DNA of 64,000 bases from Neckera pumila. Lineage: Eukaryota; Streptophyta; Bryopsida; Hypnales; Neckeraceae. Location of the stretch: the NCBI GenBank assembly GCA_963969595.1, contig OZ018416.1, forward strand, positions 12,726,065 through 12,790,064, in the 5' to 3' direction. The notes beneath the pieces are model-generated. The model worked only from the letters and a program-made list of their open reading frames with translations, was not told the origin of the DNA and made no database searches. Of the stretch, positions 31,888 to 43,524 are shown in pieces. How positions within the stretch are numbered: position 1 is the stretch's first letter; each line of letters starts with the position of its first letter. The position numbers and the translations under genes were made by a program.

Positions 31888-32603
31888 TGTAAAAAGAGAA
31901 AAATTTAGAACAAAAAAAAATTTGGGAGAAGTGTTATAAGTTGCTAGGTGATTTCTTTATGATAACTATGCCAAAAAAATAAAATAAAATAAAATAAAAA
32001 TGAATTAGATTGGAAGGTCATATTTACATAGATTTTGCTTCGGGTTAACTTTAGTTTGGGGTGCTCAATCTTTTTTAGTTATTACTATATTGTATATTCT
32101 ACATTTTTCATAATATAATAAATTTGTATTGTTATTTGTAATATTATATTGTGCCTTTTTTTACTTATTAATTTCATTTCTATTGTTCATGTTTGTTTCT
32201 TTCTGAAGGTGACTGTGATTTATGAAGACTAATTATGAATTCTGATTCCTGTGCTTGTGCAAAATATTGTACAAACAATCTTAAAATTGTTAATTATTGT
32301 ATGTTATCAACAATCTTTGTTCAAATGTCATTGAGATCCTTTTAATATCTTTCCCACAAATGGTGGAAAGCGAATTTATCCAAAGAGACCCTAAAAAGTA
32401 CGTGATCTTTATAATGGAAAAATATACAAATATAAGATATGAAATGTGTAGTGTGCAAAGTGACATGGATTGGTGCAACTTTTTTTTGTACAAAAAGTTG
32501 TAGTTGCTTTGGCATATTACAGTCTCAATTTATTGAAGTATCTCAAATTAATGAATCCTTTTTCATACTAAATTTAGGCTCATAATTAAAATGAGACGCT
32601 ATA
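31888..32603. other. Right subterminal region of the giant element, non-coding
   Basis: AT-rich, with an (AAAAT)n run at about 31,975-32,001. Next to the right terminal repeat the terminal motif TTAAAATGAGA occurs again in the opposite orientation (about 32,586-32,596), so the last 45 bp can fold into a hairpin. Confidence 0.5.
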
Positions 32604-32630
32604 TTCTCTCATTTTAACGAATATGGCCTT
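32604..32630 (-). repeat. Right terminal inverted repeat of the giant element
   Basis: Perfect complement of 12,733-12,759, followed at once by ATTA (32,631-32,634), the second copy of the target duplication. Confidence 0.85.
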
Positions 32631-33629
32631 ATTATAATTAAATTTCAATTTAGCTAATTTGTCACACTTTGATGTTTATGAGTTTGTAGTATTGAAGAGT
32701 ACCCAAAACTAATGATCTAAAGTTGAAATTTTTGTAGTCTATCCCTATAGTTGGAAATCATGTTTCTAACAAAGGAAGTTTAAAAATATTTTAATTTTGG
32801 TCCTCCACATGTGTGCTAATAGGGCTCCCTTGTGTGCGCAGTTGTGAACATTCAAAATCATTTTTTTGGTGAAATATCTTTTCCATAAAGTCTTCCCAAA
32901 TATACAAATCTTGGTTTCTTTAAAAATCGTTTATCCTATTTCTTACAAATTAAAATATGAAAGTACTTGTTTTCATGAGATTTTGCACTTTTCTAGTTCT
33001 CCTACTTAAAGAATTTTTCTATGCTTTACCTTCCTAAGGTACCTTCTTCTTAAAAGGATATATATTAAACATTTTGTTCGCATTTAAAAAATTTGTTTTT
33101 CTAGTTATAGAATATTCCTAGAAAAAAATGAGTACTATAAAAAACGCTATGTTTTTTGGTTGGTCTTTCTTGCATTCACTCCAAATTCTATAGTAGACTA
33201 TAAGTACAATACCAGACAACAATGATACAGACATCCTATTTTGCATTTATAGAATATTAGTTTTATGTGTATTTAACATAGAAGGTGGATGAGTTGAGGT
33301 CCATACTAGTGATAAATGTTTATCTATGTGTTAAACTAGATCCAAAGATTTATGGCACTTCTAATTTGGATTGTTATTGCAATTTGATGTTTAGAAGGTA
33401 TGGCTATATATGATACAAATTTTATAATCATGGAATGAACAAAAAAAAGATTTTATATCAAGATGTTCCTTACTACGATACTCATTGATGAAGAAAATTC
33501 AAATTTTTGTATCTTAGTTGATACAAATTTTCCTTATATTTTCTTGAAAATCACAATAATTTCAAGTCATTAAAAAAATCATAGCTCTCACAAAGAAGAA
33601 TCAAATATTAAAGTTTTCTACACAATATG
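32631..33629. other. Intergenic, no gene seen
   Basis: AT-rich sequence between the giant element and the duplicated aquaporin block. No gene or inverted-repeat boundary was found. Confidence 0.5.
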
Positions 33630-34043
33630 GACATGTTCAATGAATTGTGAGTTTGTGACATATGAAAATGATATATTGAAATGTACAAAATATTTATTAG
33701 TCTACACTTGATAATAAAATATTGTAAAAAATTATAAAATATTGTGCAAATAATATGATCATACTTATTTTTCCATAAGAATTCTGAAGCAAAATTTTTT
33801 TTTTAGAAATTATAAACATTGATACACATAGAAAATACTATATTTATAACTATTATAGCCCTAATCAAGCCACCATAATGGGGACCTCTAACATTTATGC
33901 ATTGGACATGCCTAACATTATTCATATACTCATATATTAGGTCATCAAAGATTGTGTTGAATATCTAATACTTGTATATTATTTACAGCCTCAAGATTCT
34001 GAGGTTTACATCAAGTTTTCAATATTGGGGGATAGCAATTTTT

Positions 34044-36860
34044 TTAGCGACGGAAGTTGCGAAGAGGGTGGCTCGGAGTGTCTTCTTCCTTGAAACGCAC
34101 CCATGTGTAGGCTATAGCACCTATAACCATTCCCATACCTGGCCAACAATGTAGAGCCAAATGCTTTTGTAATTGTTTGCTGCTATTGCTGGGCCTAAGC
34201 TGCACACTGGATTCATTGATGCTCCCGATGTTGAGCTGCTAATATAAACCAATTTGAATTATGTTCTTACATGCATATGTTATTTTGGCGTGTGCAAGCT
34301 ATTCAAGATGACCAAATTCCATTTTATTACATTTATATGCAAATGCAATATTGTATCCTCATAGTATGACTAATTCTAGAAAATGAAGAAACAATGGAAA
34401 TATGATGCCAAGAAAATTAAATTTTGAAAAACAACAACTAGAAGATATCAAGTGTTTAATGTGTGTGTTTATATATTTTATATGTGAGGAGTATGATTTA
34501 ATTTGAGTTTAATGATTTAATTTACTTTTGGATGAGATCCAATTGTAAATAGGATTCAATGCTAGATTTCATTGACAGGAATTGAAGAAGGAGAGAACTT
34601 TGTACCTGGCTACCATAATGTTCATCATCACACAAGCACCTACAGCAATGCCTGCTAGCTCTCCTACCTACACAAGAATACATCTTTGATGTCAAATGTT
34701 TCTCTTAGAAACTTGCTTTAGTGTTTTGGTGGTAATGATATCAATGTTCATTTTTAATCATATGAAAAAATTTAGTTTTTGATTGGTACAATGAAATGCA
34801 AATGATAATTATCTTCAATTGAACTGAAAAGGATCAAATGTTTGGTGATGACATGTTTGAAGGTTCTACACTACCTTTGTTAAAAATTGCACATGAAGTA
34901 CAAATATTGCACATGACATAAGAATATCAAATTTGAGTCATCCTCCTAAAGTTCTATCACCTCAATCACCTTGGAAATAAGGCTTGACAAGAGGGTATGT
35001 GATGAACATGTTTTCATAAATATGGACTAATTATCTACAACATAGACATTGGAATCACATCATAGGCAACTGAAACTAATAGCACTAGTAAGAATTCAAT
35101 CATAGCATTTTGAACACTGGCGTTTGATCACAAGACTCCTGTCATGCTTTAGGTTTTCAGGTTTTCATTGTGAACATCAGATGAAATAATTGGATAACAT
35201 ATCTCCAAGATGAAAACGTGACGGATTGTGTGACAGTAGTTGTGACACTGCGGTCATGAATAATATAATAGATGTGAAGAAAAATTCCCCAAAATCATCT
35301 CTAAAAAAACCAATACATTTGTCACCATTGACTGAGTCAACTATACAGTTTGTAGTGTGCTAAACTTGAAGATTATTCAGCATTTGAATGTTTTAAGTTG
35401 ATGTCAAAGGGTGATTCCTTAGCTATTAATGGATTTGCATTGCCTTTGAGCAGATTCTATGCAGCAAATATGAATGGAGGATCGAGACAGACAGAATGGA
35501 GAATTGTAGAGTGAAGATTGTCTTACAGCGCGCGTGTCTGTTGCAACAGCGGTGATCACAAACATGAGGTTGAAGGAGATGATGAACTCCATCACAAACG
35601 AAGGCCACTCGTTGCCTTGCGGTACTGTCACTCCCCCGTGCATATATGGATGAAAGATGCCCTTGAGTGCAAACGAGGCCGCAATGGAGCCCAACACTTG
35701 TGCCGCAATGTAGAATGGCACCTGCAGTCACCAAACAATTAATGTGATTGAGCTTACATTGTCTGATCAATTCAGTGTAAGGAGAATGTTTGAGACTGAA
35801 AAGTCCGATCGGCATTGTTATAACACTCATGCATAACCAACTGATATTGATCAACTCAGTGTCTGGAGACTGCTTGAGAAAAGTCCGAGTGATTTGTTAT
35901 AATACTCATAACCAAACACTCATGCTTAATACTGAGTTATCGTGGTTATCTCATCTAATTTCTATCTATTGAAAGCTAAAGAATCTAAACTTGGACTGTT
36001 TTTATTTCCCTGCATCCAGAACTACGAAACCAGCTAACTTAGCTGCTCACCTGGACCCAAGGGAAGTGGCGAAGGGCAGCAAAGGCTATGGTGATGGCAG
36101 GGTTAACGTGGGCACCCGAGATGTGGCCTGTGGCGAAGATGACGATCATGATGGCCAGACCAGACGTTGCGGCATTCCCCAGCAGAGTGACGGACCCTCC
36201 CGTCTTCTCATTCACGATGGGAGTGGCCGTCGCCGCAAAGATCAGGACAAACGTGCCGATCAGCTCCGTCGAAACCTGTTTCATAGCTTGGCACAGAGCA
36301 GGTCAGTCTGTGGACGTGTGTCATCACATAATTATCAGATGACCATACTTATCAACATGGCGGATTCCCAGATTGTCAAGTGCACAAAATGTTGAAATCC
36401 AGAGGATGAGAAATCCAATATGGAAATTGGACAAATGTCCATAAATTGGGATTATGAAAATTGGACAAAATAATGCCCTTTTCTCTCCAAATTCCATTCC
36501 TAGTGTATCCTAGTGACTGTATCCTATTTCACTGAACGACTATGTAAGTCTTCAAAAATTCCAAACATTTTGAGCTCCACATGTTGTCCACAAATTCGTC
36601 TTTGCAACTCGGGAGCCAAACGGCTCTCTGCTGAAGATCAGTTCACGTGTGTACAAATCCAAATGGTGCGGAAACCCACGAACCTTGCGAGGGAGGGAGA
36701 CAATGGGAGGTTGCACCACAGGCATGGTGAAGTATCCATTCTCGAGCATAAACTCCACTGGGAAACACTTGGCCGATGCAGCAGCACTGTGAGTGGAGAG
36801 CTGTCTGTCCATTCCTGCAGCACTTGAAATGGACAACTGACGCTCCGGAGGAACCGCCAT
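34044..36860 (-). pseudogene. NIP: NIP-type aquaporin, copy A, frameshifted in the last exon
   Basis: Five exons: 36,860-36,684; 36,275-36,051; 35,721-35,527; 34,667-34,606; 34,235-34,044, all with GT-AG borders and matching phases. The N-terminus begins MAVPPERQLSISSAAGMDRQ. Exon 2 carries the first pore motif (GAHVNPAITIAF) and IFAATATPIVNEKTGG, typical of the NIP-II group (NIP5/6/7, boric acid, silicic acid or metalloid channels). Exon 5 carries the second motif as NPV. Two defects: the residue after NPV is Cys, where Arg of the selectivity filter is expected, and exon 5 is one base shorter than in copy B, giving an early TAG at 34,123-34,121 that removes the last membrane span. Probably a recent pseudogene. 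The substrate group is inferred from family resemblance. Confidence 0.85.
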
Positions 36861-39436
36861 CTCAGTCAATCAAGTAATCTTCTACTGAAAGGGCAGGTCT
36901 CTATCTCTCTCTCTGGGACTAAATAAATAAACACCAAGCCTTGCTCTGCTATTCTTTGTTCTTGCTGATGAGGATCTGAGCGCGTAAACTACATTCTGCA
37001 GCACCGTTTTTTTTGTTTTTTTGTTGTTGTCTTTTTAAGATTAAGAGATGGGTTGCTACAAAGGAACGCTTTACATATTTGAGAGGTATTTAGTTTCATT
37101 AAGGAAGCGTAGTTCTTGCCACCTGAGCTCAATTCAAACTAAACAGGAACTGAGAATGAGTTCTCGAATTTTTTCACTTTTTTTTTTTTCTCTCAATCTG
37201 CGACTGATAAACTTTACATGATCTGCAGTTTTTTTCTTAAGCTGACGTTAAGGAATTGTCGACGTTTCAACTTCTATAAGACCCAAGTAATTGAAGTGAG
37301 ACTCAGTAAGATTAATATATTCAGGTGCGTCCGGAAAGAATTATTGGTTCGAGACGAAGCGAGACTGCGTGAGCGCCGTGAGGAGTGGTTTCACAGAATC
37401 CAGAACCTTAAAACGGAGTTATCATGCGGACACTAAATTATAGAAGTGCTCAGACAAGCGAGAGGAGAGATGGAAGACAGTCGAGAGAAGATCCAAAAGA
37501 TTCAGTTGTTGGAATAAATTCCAACCAAGTGAGGCCGTAAGTTCAAGCAATCTTGTGATGAAGCAACAGACGGTCTGTTTCAAATCTAATTCGCGAGTTC
37601 AGAATTCAGACGAGGTATGGAAGATAGAAGCAGTCAGTGAGCAATTCGTGCAGGGAGATGATGTGACAAGACGAAGATGAGGATGGCGATGGAAGAGAGG
37701 ATTCACGTGAGATCAACTTCAATATTTGTACCCGTGGGAAGAATACGGTATCTACTTAATTTGAAGATGGAGAGTCTAATACCATTGCAGCGTGGTTTAT
37801 CAATGGCGAAAAATGATGTAAATTTGGCCGTTCAGGGTTGTGATGAACCGCAAACCTTGTTTTTTGTGTCATCATTTTTTGCCTACTTTCTTGCACCGTT
37901 GAAAAGATAGATGCTTGCATCTTCAATTTAATCTAATTTATTGGCACAGTTCAGAGCTCCAAAATTGCGACATTAAAATGTGTAGCTTTTCAAAAAGTAG
38001 GACCGGGAATAAGGACTGGTTTAGATTCATAAAGAGAATTTCAAGACTTCGGGGCTCTTCTCAGGCCCCGAATGTAAATCTATGTCAGTTCTATTTTTTC
38101 AACTTTGTGGAGGTGAATGTTAACAATTTCTGACGCCCAGAATCAAGCAAATTTAATTTTTCCACACCCGCCAATATTACGAACACAGTGAGATTATATC
38201 TCTGGTTCCCGGATTTCCATTCCCGGTTTACAGTGATGCCAACAGGGAAAATTAATCTGCGCAAAATCATCCGGAACACTTCTGACAGTCCCTTAAGGGA
38301 AAAGACCTGTGAACATTCACGTTTAATTTGCATTCTCGTTTCTTTTCACAAGTTTATAGACGTACCCAAGAGAGCGTGAGCAGCTTGCAAGGGCAGACAA
38401 AATCATAAACGTTCAAGTCTTGAAAAGAGGAGCGTTAAATCCTATCCCAAAATTTTACAATACCGGTATTTCAGATCCAGATTGCAGCATGAGCCCTTTT
38501 TCTCGGCGGGATTGGAAGTGCCGGTTTATTTTTACACCACGTCGGTGTTGCAAGTGGCAACGTATCCTGCTGAATAATCTGTGCACGGCCAATGTCGCCA
38601 GTGGCGGTGGCAGTTGCACCTCGACCTGGCTGCAGGTACTCCCGCTTCACTGAACTCCCAAAATCAGTTGAGGATTCTTAATTGCACCTTAGTTTCCATA
38701 GCCTGTCACCTCAGAGAGCATGAAGATCGAAAAGCTTTTTCGTCTAATGAAACTGAGACGCAACCATTTTATTTTTACTTTTTCAGAGGCCACCGGGAGA
38801 AGGAGTTAGTTGATTTCTTATTTTCTTTGCCCTGAAACCCTGAAATTTTCGGTTCTAAAATTTTGTTCGAGATGGAAAATGCGAGATGACAGAATTAGTG
38901 CATCATTCTAGCACTAATTGTAAGGTAGTCTGCTCCGAAAGCAACCATTTAAGGGTTGGTCCGCCTTTTTCATGGTTTTCAGTGGATGAAAAGATTGTTA
39001 GCTCATTATCCATACAAAGAGAAATAGTGACATGCGGAATGTGACACAAGTGATTTCATATATTCAAAAACATTATTGAATTATTTATGAAATTTTCAAA
39101 GATTTCTGTTGTAGGCACCTATTTTTGATAGTAGGTATAGCAAAATGTGGTGCCCAGGGTTGATAGGTGGATGAAATTTGACCAATAGGGACACTGCTTC
39201 GTGGGGCTTGGTTCACCATGAAAATCGCCTCTTTTATTCTCTTGAGAATCAGATGAAAATAGCCAATCAGCATCAATCCCACATGCGCAGCCTATAAAGA
39301 GAGATGGAAAATCCAAGAAGAAGCATATGATCTTGCAATAAATGCCAAGTGAGGGTCCCAAATGCAACCATGCTTGTATCAAATCCATTTTGCAGATTCT
39401 GTTTTCTCCATGTAACAAGATAGTTGGCCTATATCA
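36861..39436. other. Upstream region of NIP copy A
   Basis: Shared with 43,870-46,080. It contains no convincing gene; short frames conserved between the two copies (for example near 37,320-37,430) are explained by recent duplication and one is already disrupted in copy B. Probably promoter and intergenic sequence. Confidence 0.5.
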
Positions 39437-39574
39437 ATGGGGAATTTTGTTAAAATGGCGGTATTCCGTGTGCCATTTTGACCATCTAGGACAGGTGTAG
39501 ACTTTAGAACGGCCATTCTAAACTGTTAAAGTGCCAAAGTTCTGGAATGGTGCCATTTTACTGAAATTCGCCAT
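39437..39574. mobile_element. Short element with ends related to the giant transposon
   Basis: Starts ATGGGGAATTTTGTTAAAAT and ends ACTGAAATTCGCCAT, inverted to each other. It shares the end core with the element at 42,852 and with the giant transposon. ATCA precedes it and TTATCA follows, so the target duplication is not clean. It is absent from the corresponding place in block B (about 46,060). 138 bp, non-coding. Confidence 0.6.
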
Positions 39575-39699
39575 TTATCAACTTCCTTGATTTTTAGGCA
39601 TGAATGTCTACTCGTGAAGATATTCGAAGATGAACCCAACCACATGTTTTTTCCATCCCTGGTTCAATCCTAAACTAATACGCTTTGACAGACTTCAAT

Positions 39700-40150
39700 A
39701 CGCTTTCAATAGGCCGAGAGGATCAACTCGCAGCTTGGTCGCCCTTAACCTGGCGTAGTTTTCAATCCCCCAGAACGACGACGGACCTCATCCAATCGAG
39801 CTCATCAACACTACTAACTGTCGCTTCATTGACGAAGGCACCGGCTTCAGGAAACGCCGTCTGCAGCATTTCAACAAAGCTTCTGGTATGAATCCCCTGG
39901 GAGCTAGCTGCTTTCTCCATTTCCGTTGCATTCCAACTCCAACTCGATCGATCGTGTGGTCAAGTGCTGGAGCCCCTCTCGCCACGCCGGCGTCACGGAC
40001 GTTTACTTGTCGAAGAGGATCCCACATGCGAACTCCTGGCCCAACCACCATACGCGCGGAGCACCGAGAAGGGCTGAAGAGCAGCTTGGCAAGCCTTTGT
40101 CCGGGCAACGACGAAGCCGGGGCCAGGACACGTGAAGTACTCGATGGTGG
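39700..40150. pseudogene. Degenerate GC-richer gene fragment, unidentified
   Basis: The segment is GC-richer than its surroundings and shows coding-like peptides in more than one frame (for example PHPIELINTTNCRFIDEGTG after an in-frame TAG). Its last ~60 bp (AAGCCTTTGTCCGGGCAACG) match 8515-8545 joined to 8830-8870. It lies between the two duplication blocks. I do not recognise the parent gene. Confidence 0.35.
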
Positions 40151-42467
40151 GTACAATATGGATATATATTCAGTGAATTGTGAGTTTGTGATACCCTACG
40201 TGAAGGTCAGATTCAAACATAAATTAAGTATTTTTTGGAATGTCTGCATTTTTGAAAATATTACAAGTGAAATTTTTGGAAGATTACAAGTGAATTTCTG
40301 GAATATTCTAGAATATACCACCTGTCGAATCCCTTTGCAACTGAAAAAGAAACTAATTCGGCACGGATCAGACCTTCACATATGGTATATGAAAATGATA
40401 TATTATAATGTACAAAGTATTTATTATTGCACACTTGATAATATATTATATTGTACAAATAATGTGGTGATACTTAATTATCCAAAATAATTCTAAATAA
40501 TACGGAATAAATATTTTTGGTAAAAATAATAAACAATGATACACATAATGAATTCTATTTTCATAACTAGTATAGCCCTAATCAAGTCACCATGATGGGG
40601 ATCCTTGAACGTTTATGCAATGGACATGTCTAACACTATTCATATACTCATATATTATTACATCAAAGATTATGAACATTAATATCTACTATTTACATAT
40701 CATTTACAACCTCAGGATTATGAGGTTTATATGAAGTTTTCAAAATTGGGAGATAGTAACAATTTTAGCGGCAGAAGTTGCAAAGAAGGAGGCTCTGAGT
40801 GTCTTCTTCCTTGAGACGCACTGCTCTGTAGGTTGTAGCACCCATGACCATTCCCATGATTGGTCCAACAATGTAAAGCCAAATGCTTTTGTAATTGTTT
40901 ACTGCTATTGTTGGCCCTAAGCTACGCACTGGATTCATTGATGCTCCTGATGTTGAGCTGCTAATACAAAACAATTTGGATTATGTTCGCATATGCACGT
41001 GTTATTGTGGCATGTGCAAGCTATCCAAAATGCCCATATCCCGTTTTCATTATATACAAATGCAAATGCAATATTGTATCCCATAGTATGACTAAGTCCA
41101 GAAAATGAAGAAGCATTAGAAATATAATGCCAAGAATATTAGATAATGAAAAACAACAATGAGAAGATATCAGTATTTAATGTGTGTGTTTTATATATCT
41201 TATATGTGAGGAATAAAATTTAATTTAAGTTTGATGATTTAGTTTACTTTTAAGTGAGATTCAATGCTAGATTTCATTGAAACGAATTGAAGAAGGAGCT
41301 AGAACTTTGTACCCGGCTACCATAATGTTCATCATCACACAAGCACCTACAGCAATGCCTGCCAGCTCTCCCACCTACACAAAAATACATCTTCAATGTC
41401 AAAATGTCTCTCTTAGAGACTTGCTTTAGTATTTTGGTGTTAATGATATCAATGCTCGTTTTTAATCATATGAAAAAACTTTGCTTTTGATTGGTTACAA
41501 TGAAATTATGCAATTGATAAATCATCTTTGATAAATTGAATTGAAAAGGATAAAATGTTTTGTGATGACATGTTTGAAGGTTCCACCCGACCTTTGTTAT
41601 AAATTGCACATGACATAAGAATATCAACTTTGAGTGCATTCTCCTAAAGTTCTATCATCTCAATCAACTTGGAAATAAGACTTGACACAAAGGCATGTGA
41701 TATAACAAAATGAACATGTTTCCATAAATATGGAATAATTAGCTGCAACATCAACATTGGAGTCACGTCACAAGCAACTGAAGCTGATAGCACTAGTAAG
41801 AGTTCAATCATAGCATTTTGAACATTAACATTTGATCACAAGACTCTAGTCCTACTCTAGGTTTTCATAGTGAATGTTGGATGAAATAATTGGATAACAT
41901 ATCTCCAAGATGAAAACGTGACGGATTTTGTGACAGAAGTAGTGACACTGTGGTCATGATTAACATAATAGATGTGAATAAAAATTCCCCAAAATCATCT
42001 CTAAAAACCAATACGTTTGTCACCATTGACTGAGTCAACCATACAATCTGCAATGCGCAAATCTTTGAAGATTTTTTGACGTTTTGAGTGTTTTAAGTTG
42101 ATGTCAAAGGGTGATTCATTAGCTATTAACGGATGTGCATGGACTTTGAGCAGATTCGCAGATTTTGTGCAGCAAATATGAATGGAGGATCGAGACAGAC
42201 AGAATAAAGAATTGTAGAGTGAAGGGTGTCTTACAGCGCGAGTGTCTGTTGCAACGGCGGTGATCACAAACATGAGGTTGAAGGAGATGATGAACTCCAT
42301 CACAAACGAAGGCCACTCGTTGCCTTGCGGTAGTGTCACTCCCCCGTGCATGTATGGATGAAGATGCCCTTGAGTGCAAACGAGGCTGCAATGGAGCCCA
42401 ACACTTGTGCCGCAATGTAGAATGGCACCTGCATGCACCAAACAACTAATTAATGTGATTGAGCTTA

Positions 42468-42747
42468 AGGTGGGTACCCCCGGAACCGCCACTTTTTGCT
42501 TCTGTGCCTAGTGTCTATTATGAGACTGGTCAAATTTTCATAATTTCTTGTTGGCAATTGAAAGGAAGATCCAACGCACCAAAGAACACGACATTTGGAT
42601 ACTGTATGCAAAAGTTACAAAGGGTCAAAGTTTCTTCTTAGACATTCTAAAATTGTTTCTTCAGCATACGTACATATTAACTTTGGAGATGGACACAGAG
42701 TGACAATGGCGGTTTTAGGCTGCGTGCGATTTTGGATATACCCTCCC
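42468..42747. mobile_element. MITE inserted at TA (Stowaway/mariner-like)
   Basis: Begins AGGTGGGTACCC and ends ATATACCCTCCC, with TA on both sides (42,466-42,467 and 42,748-42,749). The uninterrupted site is in block A (GAGCTTACATTG near 35,750). A second member lies at 63,251-63,628 and shares the internal phrase TTTGGATAC..TATGCAAAAG. Confidence 0.7.
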
Positions 42748-42851
42748 TACATTGATCAATTCAGATGTTTGAGAAAAGTTTGAGTGGCATTGTTATAATA
42801 CTCATAACCCAACCACTCGTGGTTATATGATTTACCGTGGTTATCTCATCT

Positions 42852-43182
42852 ATGGTGAATTTCTTTAAAATGGCGGCATTCCATTACAATGGCACGTTAC
42901 TTCAGTTCAAAACGGCTGTTCTGAAATCTACATCAATGGTACACTCTGGAAATCTATGCTTTCCTAGATATCTAAAATCTATACTATTCCTAAATATTTT
43001 AGGATGGTTGGTCTGAACTCTATATGGTTCCTAGATGTTTGAAATCTACAACAGTCTTAGATGTTTGGAATCTATACTAGTTCTAGATGTTCAAAGCGGA
43101 CAGTCTGAAAAAATGGCATAAGAAATATGGCACAAGGAAAATATGGCACTGGGAATACCGCCATTTTAACGAAATTCGCCAT
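42852..43182. mobile_element. Short element with 4-bp duplication and ends related to the giant transposon
   Basis: Left end ATGGTGAATTTCTTTAAAAT and right end complement ATGGCGAATTTCGTTAAAAT, continuing into GGCGG.ATTCC. ATCT is duplicated (42,848-42,851; 43,183-43,186), and block A holds the empty site CATCTAATTTC near 35,950. The core TTCGTTAAAATG is shared with the giant element's terminal repeat, and both produce a 4-bp duplication. 331 bp, non-coding. Confidence 0.8.
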
Positions 43183-43524
43183 ATCTAATTTCTAAACTTT
43201 GACTGTGTTTCTCTAAACGTTGAAAGAATCTAAAGTTTGACTGTTTTTATTTCCCTGCATCCAGAACTACGAAACCAGCTAACTTAGCTGCTCACGTACC
43301 TGGACCCAAGGGAAGTGGCGAAGGGCAGCAAAGGCTATGGTGATGGCAGGGTTAACGTGGGCACCCGAGATGTGGCCTGTGGCGAAGATGACGATCATGA
43401 TGGCCAGCCCAGAAGTTGCGGCATTCCCCAGCAGAGTGACGGACCCTCCCGTCTTCTCATTCACGATGGGAGTGGCCGTCGCCGCAAAGATCAGGACAAA
43501 CGTGCCGATCAGCTCCGTTGCAAC

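Larger units (their letters stand above)
12733..32630. mobile_element. Giant 19.9 kb DNA transposon with cargo genes and palindromes
   Basis: The two ends carry a perfect 27-bp inverted repeat (12,733-12,759 and 32,604-32,630), starting AAGGCCATATTCGTTAAAAT and reading on through GAGAGAA. ATTA stands immediately outside each end (12,729-12,732 and 32,631-32,634), as expected for a 4-bp target duplication. Inside are a DDE-type transposase-like gene (+), several - strand cargo frames and about 27 copies of a 21-bp palindrome seen nowhere else in the window. A later TTAA-type element (23,039-24,205) is nested in it. In-frame stops in several genes suggest this copy is decaying. Superfamilies with 4-bp duplications include Sola and some Academ; assignment is open. 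The alternative, two unrelated solo ends that happen to face each other, is unlikely given the matching ATTA. Confidence 0.8.
33630..39436. repeat. Tandem duplication block A (NIP gene plus about 2.5 kb upstream)
   Basis: Matches 40,170-46,080 over most of its length, in the same order and orientation, including non-coding sequence before the NIP first exon (the phrase AGAATTATTGGTT near 37,340 and 44,350) and 3' flank. Coding exons are nearly identical. The copies differ by several insertions, described separately. Confidence 0.8.
40765..43524 (-). pseudogene. NIP: NIP-type aquaporin, copy B, exon 1 deleted and exon 3 frameshifted
   Basis: Exons 2-5 correspond to copy A: 43,524-43,300; 42,428-42,235; 41,374-41,313; 40,957-40,765. 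Exon 5 is intact and keeps the filter Arg (GASMNPVRSLGP) and the full C-terminus. Exon 3 is 194 bp where copy A has 195: one base is lost near 42,360. Exon 1 is nearly gone: around 43,838-43,862 the sequence jumps from GTGTGGAAACC straight to GGAGGAACTGCCATCTCA, deleting almost all of exon 1 and its donor. The intron between exons 2 and 3 holds two transposons. Not expected to make a working channel. Confidence 0.85.

Noticed and set aside
12733..32630. Endogenous giant virus or polinton-like insertion
   Set aside because: No capsid, packaging ATPase, protein-primed polymerase or integrase-like frame was seen. The content is a DDE-type protein plus captured-gene-like cargo, with transposon ends.
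37218..37436. 72-codon frame conserved in both duplication blocks
   Set aside because: Its conservation is explained by recent duplication; the second copy is already shortened by a stop, and no domain is visible.
39618..39632. A half-site resembling the 21-bp palindrome outside the giant element
   Set aside because: Only one half is present, with no dyad; a match of this length by chance is expected in AT-rich DNA.
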